A DNA stretch of 64,000 nucleotides from positions 5,265,001 through 5,329,000 of the forward strand of contig NZ_CP040094.1 in the NCBI RefSeq assembly GCF_013343235.1. Direction: 5' to 3'. Below are positions 45,466-55,122 of this stretch, piece by piece. The notes under the pieces are model-generated. The model saw only the letters and a list, made by a program, of their open reading frames with translations, had not been told where the DNA came from and searched no databases. Position numbers and translations under genes: made by a program. Positions within the stretch are counted from its first letter, which is position 1, and each line of letters opens with the position of its first letter. Origin of the DNA: Nostoc sp. TCL240-02. Lineage in GTDB: Bacteria; Cyanobacteriota; Cyanobacteriia; Cyanobacteriales; Nostocaceae.

Positions 45466-46908
45466 ATGGTAACGACCAACAAAAGCAATCTATTCCGCAA
45501 AGAAGCACTCGATCGTTTATCCTCCCCGGAGCGGCTCGATCAACTCATGCAGGTGGTTCAACCAAAGAAGTGGATTCCGTTAACTGCGATGGGATCTCTA
45601 ATTGCCGTTGGACTTGTTTGGAGTGTTTTTGGTCGCATTCCCATTACCGTAGCTGGACAAGGCGTAGTGGTTTTTCCTAGCAAAGTCGTTGGATTCCAGT
45701 CTCCTAGTTCCGGGCAGATTCTCATGCTTTTTGTTCGTACAGGCGATGAGGTGAAGAAAGGACAGGTACTAGCGACAATTGACCAAACTGAACTTCAAGA
45801 TAAGTTGAAACTTGCACGAGTCAAGCTTGCTCAACTTCAGGAACAAGACCAAAATGCCAATTCTCTGCAACTTCAGCGAACGGTTTTAGATAAGGGGGCG
45901 ATTGGGCAACAACGTCAAGCACTCCTGCAAACTCTCAAAACAACCCAATCACTAACGCCAATTCTCAGAAGTAAAGGTCTGGAGTCGATTCGGCAAGAGC
46001 GTCAGAACTTACAGGAACAGTTGCAGACAACGCGAGATTTGATGCCCACGTTCAAAGAACGATTTGACATTCGCCAAAAGTTACGCGAAGAAGGAGCAGT
46101 TTCGAGTGATACCGTTCTTCAGGCACAACAGGAATTTCTCAATAGTAAAACCAAAATCAATGAAATCGAATCGCAACTGAAACAACTCAATGTTAAAGAA
46201 GCTGATGCAGAACGAGAATTTTTAGCAAATATCAATTCAACAAAAGAACTGCAAGCACAGTTAGCAGTACTAGATAGTAAGTTTGCTGGACAAGCAGAAC
46301 AAGATTTAGCTATTTCTACTAATCGCAGAAAAGAAATTCAAGACACCCAGCGAGCGATCGCAGAATTAAAATCAGAAATCAAAGCAAACAGTCAGGTTAC
46401 TAGCAATTTCAATGGACGAATTCTAGAACTTTCTGCTGTTCCTGGACAAACCCTGGAAAAGGGCGCTCGCATTGGCACAATCGAAGCTAGAGACTCTGGG
46501 AATAAGTTAGTTGGAGTGGCATTCTTCCCGGTCAGCGAAGGCAAAAAGATTCAAAAAGGTATGGAGTTGCAAGTCACTCCTTCGACCGTTAAACGAGAAC
46601 GCTTTGGTGGTATTATCGGGAAAGTCACAAGTATTTCTGCATTTCCGGTTAGTAAGGAAAGCGCATCAAGTGTTGTCGGTGGTCTAGAAGTTTTACAAGG
46701 GTTAACCACAGAAGGCGCACAAATTCAAGTTTTTGCGGAACTTGAGCCAGATCCCTCGACTAAAAGCCATTTTCGGTGGTCATCCTCTAAAGGGCCAAAT
46801 AGCCAAATTACACCGGGAACCACTACCTCAGTCCGTGTGAAAGTGGATGAACAATCCCCGATTTCCTTTGTGTTTCCGATTCTGCGATCGTGGAGTGGAA
46901 TGTATTGA
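45466..46908 (+). CDS. HlyD-type membrane fusion protein of NHLM peptide exporter
   Basis: A 480-residue periplasmic adaptor for ABC export. One N-terminal transmembrane segment (WIPLTAMGSLIAVGLVWSVF, about residues 39-58), a split lipoyl/barrel-sandwich domain (ITVAGQGVVVFPSKVVGFQS; SGQILMLFVRTGDEVKKGQV), long coiled-coil arms (about 105-310), and the second lipoyl half (FNGRILELSAVPGQTLEKGA). It matches the NHLM bacteriocin system secretion protein type. The ATG at 45466 with TGGAG before it is preferred. The next gene starts 2 bases after its stop, so they are coupled. Confidence 0.88.
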   Translation: MVTTNKSNLFRKEALDRLSSPERLDQLMQVVQPKKWIPLTAMGSLIAVGLVWSVFGRIPITVAGQGVVVFPSKVVGFQSPSSGQILMLFVRTGDEVKKGQVLATIDQTELQDKLKLARVKLAQLQEQDQNANSLQLQRTVLDKGAIGQQRQALLQTLKTTQSLTPILRSKGLESIRQERQNLQEQLQTTRDLMPTFKERFDIRQKLREEGAVSSDTVLQAQQEFLNSKTKINEIESQLKQLNVKEADAEREFLANINSTKELQAQLAVLDSKFAGQAEQDLAISTNRRKEIQDTQRAIAELKSEIKANSQVTSNFNGRILELSAVPGQTLEKGARIGTIEARDSGNKLVGVAFFPVSEGKKIQKGMELQVTPSTVKRERFGGIIGKVTSISAFPVSKESASSVVGGLEVLQGLTTEGAQIQVFAELEPDPSTKSHFRWSSSKGPNSQITPGTTTSVRVKVDEQSPISFVFPILRSWSGMY

Positions 46909-46910
46909 TT

Positions 46911-49154
46911 ATGCGGCAAATTCAATCACAAATTGGGCTACGATTTAAAAAAATTCAACGGCTCATTAGCCGTCCCGATCGCCGTCGTCGGACTCCCACC
47001 CTCTTACAAATGGAGGCAGTAGAATGCGGTGCAGCCGCACTGGGGATTATTTTAGGCTATTACGATCGCATTGTCCCCCTTGCAGAACTCCGTCAAGCTT
47101 GTGGTGTTTCACGAGATGGCAGTAAAGCATCTAATATTCTCAATGCGGCTCGTAGCTACGGATTACAGGCAAAAGGCTTTAAGGTCGATTTGGCTGGGTT
47201 ACGCAAACTGCAATGTCCTTATATTGTCTTTTGGAATTTCAACCATTTTCTAATAGTCGAAGGATTTGGCAAAGACAAAGTTTATCTTAACGATCCTGCC
47301 ACTGGGCCGCGCACAGTTTCACTCCCAGAATTCGATCAGTCTTTTACCGGGGTAGTACTAGTTGGTGAACCGAGTGCAGAATTCCAGCCAGGAGGACGGA
47401 AACCGAGCCTGACATTATCCTTATGGGATCGATTGCAGAGTTCTCTGGGAGCGTTGATTTATTGTGTGATCGCCGGCTTGCTGTTAGTGATTCCCGGATT
47501 AGCCATCCCTGCGTTCTCCCAAGCCTTTGTTGATAATGTCTTGATTGAAGGCAGAAGTGATTGGTTGCGACCATTAATTTTAGGGATGATCCTCACAGCC
47601 ATATTGAATGGTTTTTTAACATTGCTTCAGTTGCAATTTCTGCGACGCATGAAAATTAAGCTAGCGGTGGGGATGTCTAGCCGATTTTTGTGGCATATTC
47701 TACGGCTACCAGTGAGTTTTTACGATCAACGATTTGCTGGAGAAATTAGTAGCCGTGTCCGCCTCAACGATAGCTTGGCAAACCTGCTTTCAGGAAGATT
47801 AGCGACGACAGTAATCTCAGCCTTCACCGTTATCTTTTATGCCGCAGTCATGTTGCAATATGATGTCGTTCTGACTGCGATCGGCATTGCCTTTGTAATC
47901 GTGAATGTCAGCGTGTGGCGATGGGTTTCACGGCAGCGCGTTGATGCCAACTTGCGATTAATGCAAGAACAAGGCAAGGTCAATGGCGTAGCGATTTCTG
48001 GACTGCAAAGTATGGAAACGCTCAAAGCATCCGGGCTAGAGTCAGAATTCTTTTCGCGGTGGGCAGGTTATTACGCTAAGGCAATTAATGCCCGCCAAGA
48101 AATGGATACGACTAATCAAAACCTGGGTGTGTTGCCGTCATTTCTCACCTCCATTACATCCATGCTTTTGCTAGCGGTGGGAGGGCTACGGGTAATGGAT
48201 GGCGTACTCAGTATTGGGATGCTCATTGCCTTTCAAGCCTTGATGCAAAGATTTTTAGAGCCTGTAAATAATCTGGTGAGTTTAGCGGGTGAACTCCAGG
48301 AAATGGAAGGCAATTTGGGTCGGTTAGATGATGTGTTACGCAATCCGATCGACCCTGCCGTAGAGCGAGACTTTAGTATATCGCCAACTCAACTACCTGC
48401 CGCAAACGTTCGGCTTCAGGGTTATGTTGAACTCCGTAATATCACCTTTGGCTATAACCGCTCTGCACCTCCCTTAATCGAAAATTTCAGTCTTTCACTT
48501 AAACCCGGTCAACGTGTTGCTTTAGTTGGTGGCAGTGGTTCGGGTAAGTCAACCGTTGCCAAGCTGGTGTGTGGATTATACGAACAGTGGGCAGGAGAGA
48601 TTTTATTTGATGGTAAACCCAGAAAACATATTCCGCGATCGATTCTCACTAATTCAATTGCCCTAGTTGAGCAAGATATCTCGCTTTTTGCAGGTACTGT
48701 GCGCGACAATCTCACGCTTTGGGATTCGACTGTGCCTTTTAGTAACCTGGTTCGCGCTTGTAAAGATGCTGCTATTCAGGATGTTGTGCTTTCCATGCCT
48801 GGAGGTTACAACGCTGACCTTGCAGAAGGGGCATCTAATTTGAGCGGTGGACAGCGACAAAGATTAGAAATTGCCCGCACTTTAGTGAATAATCCAGCGA
48901 TTTTGGTGATGGATGAAGCTACCAGTGCGCTAGATGCTGAGGCAGAAAAAACGATCGATCAGAGACTCCGGGAGCGTGGCTGTACTTGTGTAATTGTGGC
49001 GCATCGGTTAAGCACAATTCGCGATTGTGACGAAATTATTGTCTTCGATCGCGGCAAGGTGGTGCAACGGGGTAGCCATGAGGAATTGCAGCAGGTTGAA
49101 GGTAAGTATTTGCAATTAATTCGCAGTGAAGGGGAAGCGGCTCAGGAGGAGTGA
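46911..49154 (+). CDS. C39 peptidase-containing ABC exporter (NHLM type)
   Basis: A 747-residue bifunctional exporter that removes double-glycine leaders and pumps the mature peptide out. The N-terminal C39 peptidase has QMEAVECGAAALGIILGYY (catalytic Cys39), FWNFNHFLIVEGF (His) and YLNDPATGPRTVS (Asp). A six-helix transmembrane domain spans about 175-450. The nucleotide-binding domain has Walker A VGGSGSGKST, signature LSGGQRQRLE and Walker B ILVMDEATSALDAEAEKT. This is the enzyme expected to process the twelve precursors at 40.07-43.9 kb. The ATG at 46911 fits the peptidase length; an earlier in-frame GTG at 46890 overlaps the HlyD gene. Confidence 0.92.
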   Translation: MRQIQSQIGLRFKKIQRLISRPDRRRRTPTLLQMEAVECGAAALGIILGYYDRIVPLAELRQACGVSRDGSKASNILNAARSYGLQAKGFKVDLAGLRKLQCPYIVFWNFNHFLIVEGFGKDKVYLNDPATGPRTVSLPEFDQSFTGVVLVGEPSAEFQPGGRKPSLTLSLWDRLQSSLGALIYCVIAGLLLVIPGLAIPAFSQAFVDNVLIEGRSDWLRPLILGMILTAILNGFLTLLQLQFLRRMKIKLAVGMSSRFLWHILRLPVSFYDQRFAGEISSRVRLNDSLANLLSGRLATTVISAFTVIFYAAVMLQYDVVLTAIGIAFVIVNVSVWRWVSRQRVDANLRLMQEQGKVNGVAISGLQSMETLKASGLESEFFSRWAGYYAKAINARQEMDTTNQNLGVLPSFLTSITSMLLLAVGGLRVMDGVLSIGMLIAFQALMQRFLEPVNNLVSLAGELQEMEGNLGRLDDVLRNPIDPAVERDFSISPTQLPAANVRLQGYVELRNITFGYNRSAPPLIENFSLSLKPGQRVALVGGSGSGKSTVAKLVCGLYEQWAGEILFDGKPRKHIPRSILTNSIALVEQDISLFAGTVRDNLTLWDSTVPFSNLVRACKDAAIQDVVLSMPGGYNADLAEGASNLSGGQRQRLEIARTLVNNPAILVMDEATSALDAEAEKTIDQRLRERGCTCVIVAHRLSTIRDCDEIIVFDRGKVVQRGSHEELQQVEGKYLQLIRSEGEAAQEE

Positions 49155-49354
49155 TTAGAATTAAAAATTAAAAATTAAAAATTAAAAATTGCGGAAAGGT
49201 CAGAGTTAAATCTGTTGTTTGATTTTAGAGAGTTGGTGTTGATTAATGTTTGTCTGAAATTTTATCCTAATCTCGGATGAAGCAAGAAGAAATATACACG
49301 TTAAATGTCAAAAATTATTCGATTTTATATTAATTTTAGGGAGCAGGAATAGAT
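49155..49354. repeat. ATTAAAA tandem heptads and shared AATTGCGGAAAG element
   Basis: 49160-49189 is a run of ATTAAAA heptads. It is followed at 49187-49209 by AATTGCGGAAAG, GTCAGAGTTAA, closely matching AATTGCGGAAAG, TCTAAGTTAA at 44018-44039 upstream of the cNMP-fold gene. The shared element may be regulatory or a dispersed repeat. Confidence 0.5.
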
Positions 49355-52282
49355 ATGTTAGATCAGATTCGCAGTGCCACTCTGCCGGGAGAGTACTATC
49401 ACTTCAAAGGCAATGAGCCAATTATTCTCAATGACCCGAAGACGATTTGGATCGTAAAATCGGGTTCATTAGCTGTGTTTGCGATTCCGGTGAAAGAGGG
49501 AATTGCTGAGGGAAGTCGCCGCTATTTATTTACTACCCGAACTAGACAGGCAATGTTTGGCATCATTAGTGATTCTCAGCCGATACCGTATCAACTGCTG
49601 GCGGTGTCGATTGAAGAAACGGAACTTATGAAAGTTTCAAGGAAAGATTTTCGGGAATTTATTACCGATCGCAATGGCGAAGCCGTAACTTTAATCGAGG
49701 GGTGGATTGAACAACTAGGATTGGCGCTGTCTTCTATTACTCCACCTGGACTGCCGTTTCAAGAAGAAGGGGTTCGCTATTTCTCACTCAGCAGTGGTCA
49801 GATTTTCCAACCACAGCGAGAACTTGTATCCTGGGTACAAATTCAGCGTGGTTACGCAGTTTGGATGGGGTTTGAGCAACTGTTAGTCATGCCTCAATCA
49901 GGATTGGTGCCGTTGAGTGCAGATATGTGGTTTCAAGCTGAAGATACAACCGAGCTAGAAATCCTAACTACGTCTGAAATTGAGGATGGGAATACTCTGT
50001 TGAGGGGGATTTTCCAAATTCAAGTCTACTTTCTTCAGAGCCTTTTTCTTCTGGAACAGCAGGAAAAAGCGGTAGAATTAAACCGATTTCAAGAACGGCA
50101 ACACCTCAACGATCATGTAATGAAGGAGACGCTGGGCGAGTTAGCCTCGTTGCTGCAATCTCCGCAAAGTGCCGCTTCTGCTCAAATTGAAGCCAATGAT
50201 TTTGACCAAGCTTTGCTGATCGCTGCGGGTGCTGTGGGTCGGACTTTGGGTGTGACGATTCGACCACCAGCCAAGTCTGAAGACCTAAAACGAGTTCAAG
50301 ATCCGCTACAAGCGATCGCTCGTGCTTCTCGTTTGCGAACCAGAACGATCACTTTGCAGGGTCAATGGTGGAAGAAGGATTGCGGTGCGATGTTGGCTTA
50401 CACGCTAGAAGATAACAATCCTGTGGCGCTGTTACCTGTATCTGATACCCGCTATGAAATTTTTGATCCAATTAAGCGATCGCGCACTCCGGTTAATGCT
50501 AAAAGTGCAATTAAACTGGCGCTCACCGGGTATACCTTCTATCGCCCATTACCTGATAAAGTCCTCACCACCATCGATTTACTGAAATTTGCTCTCCAAG
50601 GACACTACAAGGAATTGTTGATTGTCTTGGCTGCGGGTATGGCAACGAGTTTATTAGGAATGATTGTCCCTCAAGCTATGGCCATCTTGATTGACAGTGC
50701 CATTCCTGATGCCAATCGCGGTTTATTGGTGCAAATTGCCTTAGCGCTGCTAGCAACTGCATTTGGTAGCACCTTGTTTCAACTTGCCCAAGGCTTTGCA
50801 ATCATGCGCGTGGAAACCTTTGCCGATGCTTCCACCCAAGCAGCAGTCTGGGATCGGTTATTGAATCTAAAAGCATCATTCTTCCGTCAGTACTCAACTG
50901 GAGACTTGAATTCACGGGTAAGCGCCATTAGCCAAATCCGCCAAAAGCTCAGTAGCACGGTTCTTAGAAGTATTTTCACCAGTTTGTTTGCGTTTTTGAA
51001 TTTAGGACTGCTTTTTTACTACAACGGTTCACTAGCATTAATTGCCACTCTTGTTGCTTTTGTCAACATTACTATTACTCTGGTTTCAGGAATTTACACT
51101 CTGCGGAAGGTTCGTCCCTTACTAGAGTTACAAGGGCAACTCTCAGGGGTAATGGTGCAGTTAATCAACGGCGTTAGCAAATTGCGAGTTGCAGGCGCAG
51201 AAGCCCGCGCCTTTGCTTTTTGGGGAAAACAGTATAGTCAGCAAATCAAATGGATGCTGAGTACCCAAGGCATTGAAGATGCTCTGGCTGTGATTAATAA
51301 AATCTTGCCTGTATTGACTACAGCAATCCTTTTCTGGTTCGCCAGCAGTTTACTTCAGCAAGCCAATTCCCCAGAAGGTGGTTTATCTACAGGTGTATTT
51401 TTAGCATTTAATGCGGCATTTGGCACATTTATCGGTGGAGCTACCAGTCTCAGCAGCACAATTATAGATGTTTTGCAAGTGGTTCCTTTGTGGGAACGAG
51501 CGCAGCCGATTCTCGAATCCAAACCAGAAGTTGACTCGGAAAAAACTGATCCAGGTCGGCTTTCTGGGCGAGTGGTTGTGGATCATGTAATTTTCCGGTA
51601 TCGAGATGACGGGCCTTTGACATTGGATGATGTTAGCATCCATGCTGAACCTGGGGAATTTATCGCTTTTGTCGGAGCTTCGGGGAGTGGAAAATCAACC
51701 CTGTTCCGATTATTACTGGGGTTTGATGTCCCGGAATCTGGCACGATTTATTACGACGGACAAGATTTAACCGGGTTGGATATTCATGCAGTGCGTCGGC
51801 AACTAGGAGTTGTGATGCAAAATAGCCGATTGACATCTGCCTCTATCTTTGAGAATATCGCCAGTGGAGCAATGATCTCGATGGATGAAGCGTGGGAAGC
51901 GGCGCGGATGGCTGGCTTTGCCGAAGATGTCGAATCGATGCCAATGGGAATGCACACGGTAATTAGTGAAGGAGGAACTAATATTTCTGGAGGACAACGG
52001 CAACGATTATTGATTGCCCGATCGCTAGTATTAAAACCCAAAATCTTGTTATTTGATGAAGCCACCAGTGCCTTAGATAATCGCACTCAAGCGATTGTCA
52101 GTCAAAGTTTAGAGCGTTTGAAGGTGACACGAATTGCGATCGCTCACCGTCTGAGTACCATTCGCAACGCCGACCGCATCTATGTATTCGAGAATGGTCG
52201 CGTAGTCCAAGAAGGCAGTTTTGATCAACTCGCCAATCAACCAGGACTGTTTGCCCAACTGATGGCGCGACAAAAGCTTTAA
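49355..52282 (+). CDS. NHLM-type ABC transporter, ATP-binding protein without C39 domain
   Basis: A 975-residue ABC half-exporter, second of the pair typical of NHLM export systems. It has no peptidase domain; instead about the first 230 residues are a cNMP-fold-like beta domain (GSLAVFAIPVKEGIAEGSRR; LFTTRTRQAMFG). A helical linker is followed by a transmembrane domain (about 410-690) and a nucleotide-binding domain with Walker A VGASGSGKST, signature ISGGQRQRLL and Walker B ILLFDEATSALDNRT. It probably heterodimerises with, or regulates, the C39-containing exporter. Start ATG 49355 follows AGGGAGCAGG. Confidence 0.9.
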   Translation: MLDQIRSATLPGEYYHFKGNEPIILNDPKTIWIVKSGSLAVFAIPVKEGIAEGSRRYLFTTRTRQAMFGIISDSQPIPYQLLAVSIEETELMKVSRKDFREFITDRNGEAVTLIEGWIEQLGLALSSITPPGLPFQEEGVRYFSLSSGQIFQPQRELVSWVQIQRGYAVWMGFEQLLVMPQSGLVPLSADMWFQAEDTTELEILTTSEIEDGNTLLRGIFQIQVYFLQSLFLLEQQEKAVELNRFQERQHLNDHVMKETLGELASLLQSPQSAASAQIEANDFDQALLIAAGAVGRTLGVTIRPPAKSEDLKRVQDPLQAIARASRLRTRTITLQGQWWKKDCGAMLAYTLEDNNPVALLPVSDTRYEIFDPIKRSRTPVNAKSAIKLALTGYTFYRPLPDKVLTTIDLLKFALQGHYKELLIVLAAGMATSLLGMIVPQAMAILIDSAIPDANRGLLVQIALALLATAFGSTLFQLAQGFAIMRVETFADASTQAAVWDRLLNLKASFFRQYSTGDLNSRVSAISQIRQKLSSTVLRSIFTSLFAFLNLGLLFYYNGSLALIATLVAFVNITITLVSGIYTLRKVRPLLELQGQLSGVMVQLINGVSKLRVAGAEARAFAFWGKQYSQQIKWMLSTQGIEDALAVINKILPVLTTAILFWFASSLLQQANSPEGGLSTGVFLAFNAAFGTFIGGATSLSSTIIDVLQVVPLWERAQPILESKPEVDSEKTDPGRLSGRVVVDHVIFRYRDDGPLTLDDVSIHAEPGEFIAFVGASGSGKSTLFRLLLGFDVPESGTIYYDGQDLTGLDIHAVRRQLGVVMQNSRLTSASIFENIASGAMISMDEAWEAARMAGFAEDVESMPMGMHTVISEGGTNISGGQRQRLLIARSLVLKPKILLFDEATSALDNRTQAIVSQSLERLKVTRIAIAHRLSTIRNADRIYVFENGRVVQEGSFDQLANQPGLFAQLMARQKL

Positions 52283-52404
52283 GGGCAGGAGACAGGGAGC
52301 AGGGGGCAGGGGAAGCAGGGGGAGGGAAAGTCGTAGTGAAGTTCAGAAATTGGATAATTTATTTTTTGGAGTTCCCTAAAAGGACAAATGAAGGAGAAAG
52401 CATT

Positions 52405-52998
52405 ATGTCATCTACTTTTTGTAAAATTATTCAGATAAATTGCAGCCTCGTTTTTTCACTGCTGATGTTGAATGGATGGGGTATTTCTGTAAAAACTGCG
52501 ATCGCCGGAACTATGGAGCCTGCCCAACGCATAGCGGATGTAGCTCCAATCCCTGATACTATAAAAGTCCCAAATGGTGAGCAACTTCTTCTAAAAGCAT
52601 CTGCCAAGGGTTCACAAATCTATATCTGCAAACCGAAATCAGAATCTCCTGAGCAGTATGAGTGGACGCTTAAGGCTCCCGATGCCGTGTTGCTGAATGA
52701 GCAAGGGCAAGATTTGGGCAAACATTATGCAGGCCCAACCTGGGAAGCCAAAGACGGTAGCAAAGTTTTAGGTAAATTGAAATCTAAGGTAAATGCACCA
52801 CAAGATGATGCCATTCCCTGGCTATTAGTAGAAGCGCAATCTCATGAAGGAAATGGTCTCTTCCGCCAAGTCAATTGGGTTCAACGGATTAACACAGTTG
52901 GTGGAAAAGCCCCTGTTCAAGGGTGTGATAAATCATCTGAAAACAGAGAAATTAGCGTAAAATATACGGCTGATTACTTATTTTATAAGATTAAATAA
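52405..52998 (+). CDS. Secreted DUF3455-family protein
   Basis: A 197-residue exported protein. A signal peptide is visible (IIQINCSLVFSLLMLNGWGI; cleavage probably near KTAIAG). The mature part has the DUF3455 pattern: IPDTIKVPNGEQLLLKASAK, GSQIYICKP, GPTWEAKDGSKVLGKL, IPWLLVEA and WVQRINTVGGKAP. Function of the family is unknown. The ATG at 52405 has a strong AAGGAGAA; a GTG at 52336 would add 23 residues. It lies 122 bases after the ABC gene across a purine-rich tract and may be an independent unit. Confidence 0.8.
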   Translation: MSSTFCKIIQINCSLVFSLLMLNGWGISVKTAIAGTMEPAQRIADVAPIPDTIKVPNGEQLLLKASAKGSQIYICKPKSESPEQYEWTLKAPDAVLLNEQGQDLGKHYAGPTWEAKDGSKVLGKLKSKVNAPQDDAIPWLLVEAQSHEGNGLFRQVNWVQRINTVGGKAPVQGCDKSSENREISVKYTADYLFYKIK

Positions 52999-53010
52999 TG
53001 AATATTAACA

Positions 53011-53034
53011 AACAAGGGGCAAAAGCCCCTTGTT
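53011..53034. terminator. Bidirectional intrinsic terminator
   Basis: AACAAGGGGC and GCCCCTTGTT form a perfect 10-bp GC-rich stem around AAAA, followed by a T-rich stretch on the plus strand. It lies between the convergent DUF3455 and response-regulator genes. Confidence 0.8.
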
Positions 53035-53073
53035 GAAATATTTTATATAAGAATTGTTCTATCGTTCTCCGGT

Positions 53074-53772
53074 TTATTCGGGTAGGTTCCCGGATAGTTT
53101 CTTTTCTTGATTGAGAACAGAATTTGCATAGATTGCCAGTTGCGATCGATTTTTGAGATTGAGGCGGTTTAAAATACTCGTCACATGAGTTTTTACCGTT
53201 CCTTCGGTAATATAAAGTTGTTGGGCAATTTCGCGGTTCGTTGCACCAACACCGATCAAACATAAAACCTCTTGTTCTCGTGCGGTAATTTCCGATGGCT
53301 TTGATGAAGCGGAATTTTGGCTAGCTGAAGCTGAAGCTACTTCCGTAACTAATAATTTATCAAATAACCCCGGTCCAAATTGAGTATAGCCAGAATGCCC
53401 AAAGCGAATTGCATCTGCTAGCTCACTTGAAGGCATATCTTTAAGCAAATATCCTTTTGCACCTGCACGCATTGCCCCTGTTAAATAAGAATCATCATCA
53501 AATGTACTCAAGACGAGAACTTTGATATTAGGAAAGCTTTGCATAATCAGTTTTGTTGCAGTTCGTCCATCCATTTCGGGCATCCGAATATCCATTAGCA
53601 CCACATCGGGCTGAAGTTCTGCAACAAGCTCTAGAGCAACTTTACCATTCTCAGCATCACCGACCACTTCCAAATCAGGTTCCTGTTCTAGCATTGCTTT
53701 CAGTCCCTGACGAATGAGGCTCTGATCGTCAACGATTAACAGGCGAATAGGAGAGGATTTATCATTTTTCAT
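53074..53772 (-). CDS. NarL/LuxR-type response regulator
   Basis: A 232-residue two-component regulator. The receiver domain (residues 8-125) has the acidic pair in LLIVDDQSLIRQGL, the phosphoacceptor Asp in VVLMDIRMPEMDG and the Lys in GYLLKDMP. The LuxR-type helix-turn-helix (about 160-220) reads LTAREQEVLCLIGVGATNRE with Ile in place of Leu at the first position, then TEGTVKTHVTSILNRLNLK. The ATG at 53772 is preferred over an upstream start at 53808. Downstream partner of the HisKA_3 kinase at 53998-55122. Confidence 0.9.
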   Translation of the reverse strand: MKNDKSSPIRLLIVDDQSLIRQGLKAMLEQEPDLEVVGDAENGKVALELVAELQPDVVLMDIRMPEMDGRTATKLIMQSFPNIKVLVLSTFDDDSYLTGAMRAGAKGYLLKDMPSSELADAIRFGHSGYTQFGPGLFDKLLVTEVASASASQNSASSKPSEITAREQEVLCLIGVGATNREIAQQLYITEGTVKTHVTSILNRLNLKNRSQLAIYANSVLNQEKKLSGNLPE

Positions 53773-53894
53773 GGTAATTATCTCTTTCTGGTTTTGATGA
53801 ACGATCAATAGATATCTCCAAAAATTAATGAAGCATTACCTGAGACCCTTGTAGAAAAGTTACAACATTTAATAATGGGGCATTGGGCATTGGG

Positions 53895-54000
53895 CATTGA
53901 ACATGAAGAAGAGACAAGGGAGACAAGGAAGAGGGGGGAGACAAGAGAGAGACTTGTTCAATAATTCCCCCTTGTCCCCCTTGTCCCCCTGCCTCCCCTA
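53895..54000. repeat. Complementary GACAAGG and CCCCTTGT tracts
   Basis: GAGACAAGGGAGACAAGG words (53910-53946) are followed by CCCCCTTGTCCCCCTTGTCC words (53966-53990), giving a strong potential hairpin at the 3' end of the histidine kinase gene and before the response regulator gene. Low-complexity repeat DNA typical of Nostoc. Confidence 0.6.
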
Positions 54001-55122
54001 TCCCCCGCCCAGTCCTCCTCCCTCATCTCTGGGAAAGTTAGCAACAATCCGACAACCAGCGCCCGGTTTACTGACAATTTCTAGCTGGGCATTTACTGTA
54101 GCCATTCGTTCTCGCATTCCCTGGAGTCCGTATCCGGCAACGGATTGATCGCATTCAAAGCCTTTCCCGTTATCTTGGAGTATCAACGATAACCCCGCCG
54201 CCGTTGTTTGAATTCTAATTTGAACAGCTGTGGCATTGGCGTGTTTATAAATATTGGTTAGCCCTTCTTGGATAATGCGATACACAACATGATTTACTGA
54301 ATCGGAAAGTGGTTGTGACAAATCAATTTTGCAGTATGGTAAGACATCGGTGAGGTGATAAAATTCCTCTGCAAGGTTAGCGATCGCATTTTCGAGTAAT
54401 TGTCCGTGGAGTGGATCGGAGCGAATTGCCGAAACTGATTCCCGCACCTCTTGTAAAGCTTCAGAACCCAATTTTTTCGCTGCTAATAAAAACGATCGCG
54501 CCCGATTAGGATCGGTTTCCCAAAGGGTTAATGCTGTTTCCATTTGCACATTTAGCGCTACGAGGGAATGTCCTAGAGAGTCGTGGATGTCACGCGCAAT
54601 GCGATTGCGTTCTTCTAGCGCCACCATTTCCTCGATGCGTTGATTCAGCGCTTTTTGATGATCGAGCGATCGCCTTAGTTCTGCTTCTGTCTCCTGCAAG
54701 CGACGATTTTGCTCCTGAAGTTGCATTTGTAAGCGACAAAGTTTGAGTTGATGCTCCATCCGAGCAACCACCTCTTCAATCTGAAAAGGTTTGTTAATAA
54801 AATCAACGCCTCCAACCGAAAAGGCTTTCACTTTATCAAATACCTCATTCAAAGCACTTATAAAAATGACAGGAATCTCTTGTGTTTGAGGATTAGATTT
54901 CAGTCGCTGACATACTTCATAGCCGTTCATTCCGGGCATGGTAATATCGAGCAGAATTAAATCTGGAGGTTGAGCTTGTATGCCAATTAACGCCATAGAA
55001 CCATTGGTAACACTCCTCACTTCGTATCCTTGCTCGGTAAGCATTGCTGATAAAAGGCGAAGATTATCTAGAGTGTCATCAACTATGAGAATATCTCCCT
55101 TGGATGATTGGCTTAATTCCAT
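53998..55122 (-). CDS. Receiver-HisKA_3 sensor histidine kinase
   Basis: A 374-residue soluble kinase. An N-terminal receiver domain (GDILIVDDTLDNLRLLSAML; LILLDITMPGMNGYEVCQRL; VDFINKPFQIEEV) is followed by a coiled coil and a HisKA_3 dimerisation domain with the phosphoacceptor His in RNRIARDIHDSLGHSLVALN. The C-terminal HATPase domain has ILQDNGKGFE and GYGLQGMRERM. There is no sensory domain, so input probably comes via phosphorylation of its receiver by another kinase, possibly the hybrid kinase at 55740. ATG at 55122 preferred over a TTG at 55158. Same strand as the NarL regulator 225 bases downstream. Confidence 0.88.
   Translation of the reverse strand: MELSQSSKGDILIVDDTLDNLRLLSAMLTEQGYEVRSVTNGSMALIGIQAQPPDLILLDITMPGMNGYEVCQRLKSNPQTQEIPVIFISALNEVFDKVKAFSVGGVDFINKPFQIEEVVARMEHQLKLCRLQMQLQEQNRRLQETEAELRRSLDHQKALNQRIEEMVALEERNRIARDIHDSLGHSLVALNVQMETALTLWETDPNRARSFLLAAKKLGSEALQEVRESVSAIRSDPLHGQLLENAIANLAEEFYHLTDVLPYCKIDLSQPLSDSVNHVVYRIIQEGLTNIYKHANATAVQIRIQTTAAGLSLILQDNGKGFECDQSVAGYGLQGMRERMATVNAQLEIVSKPGAGCRIVANFPRDEGGGLGGG

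Noticed and set aside
45321..45680. 119-codon plus-strand frame through the CCCCAGT repeats
   Set aside because: Low-complexity translation of repeat DNA that then overlaps the HlyD gene out of frame.
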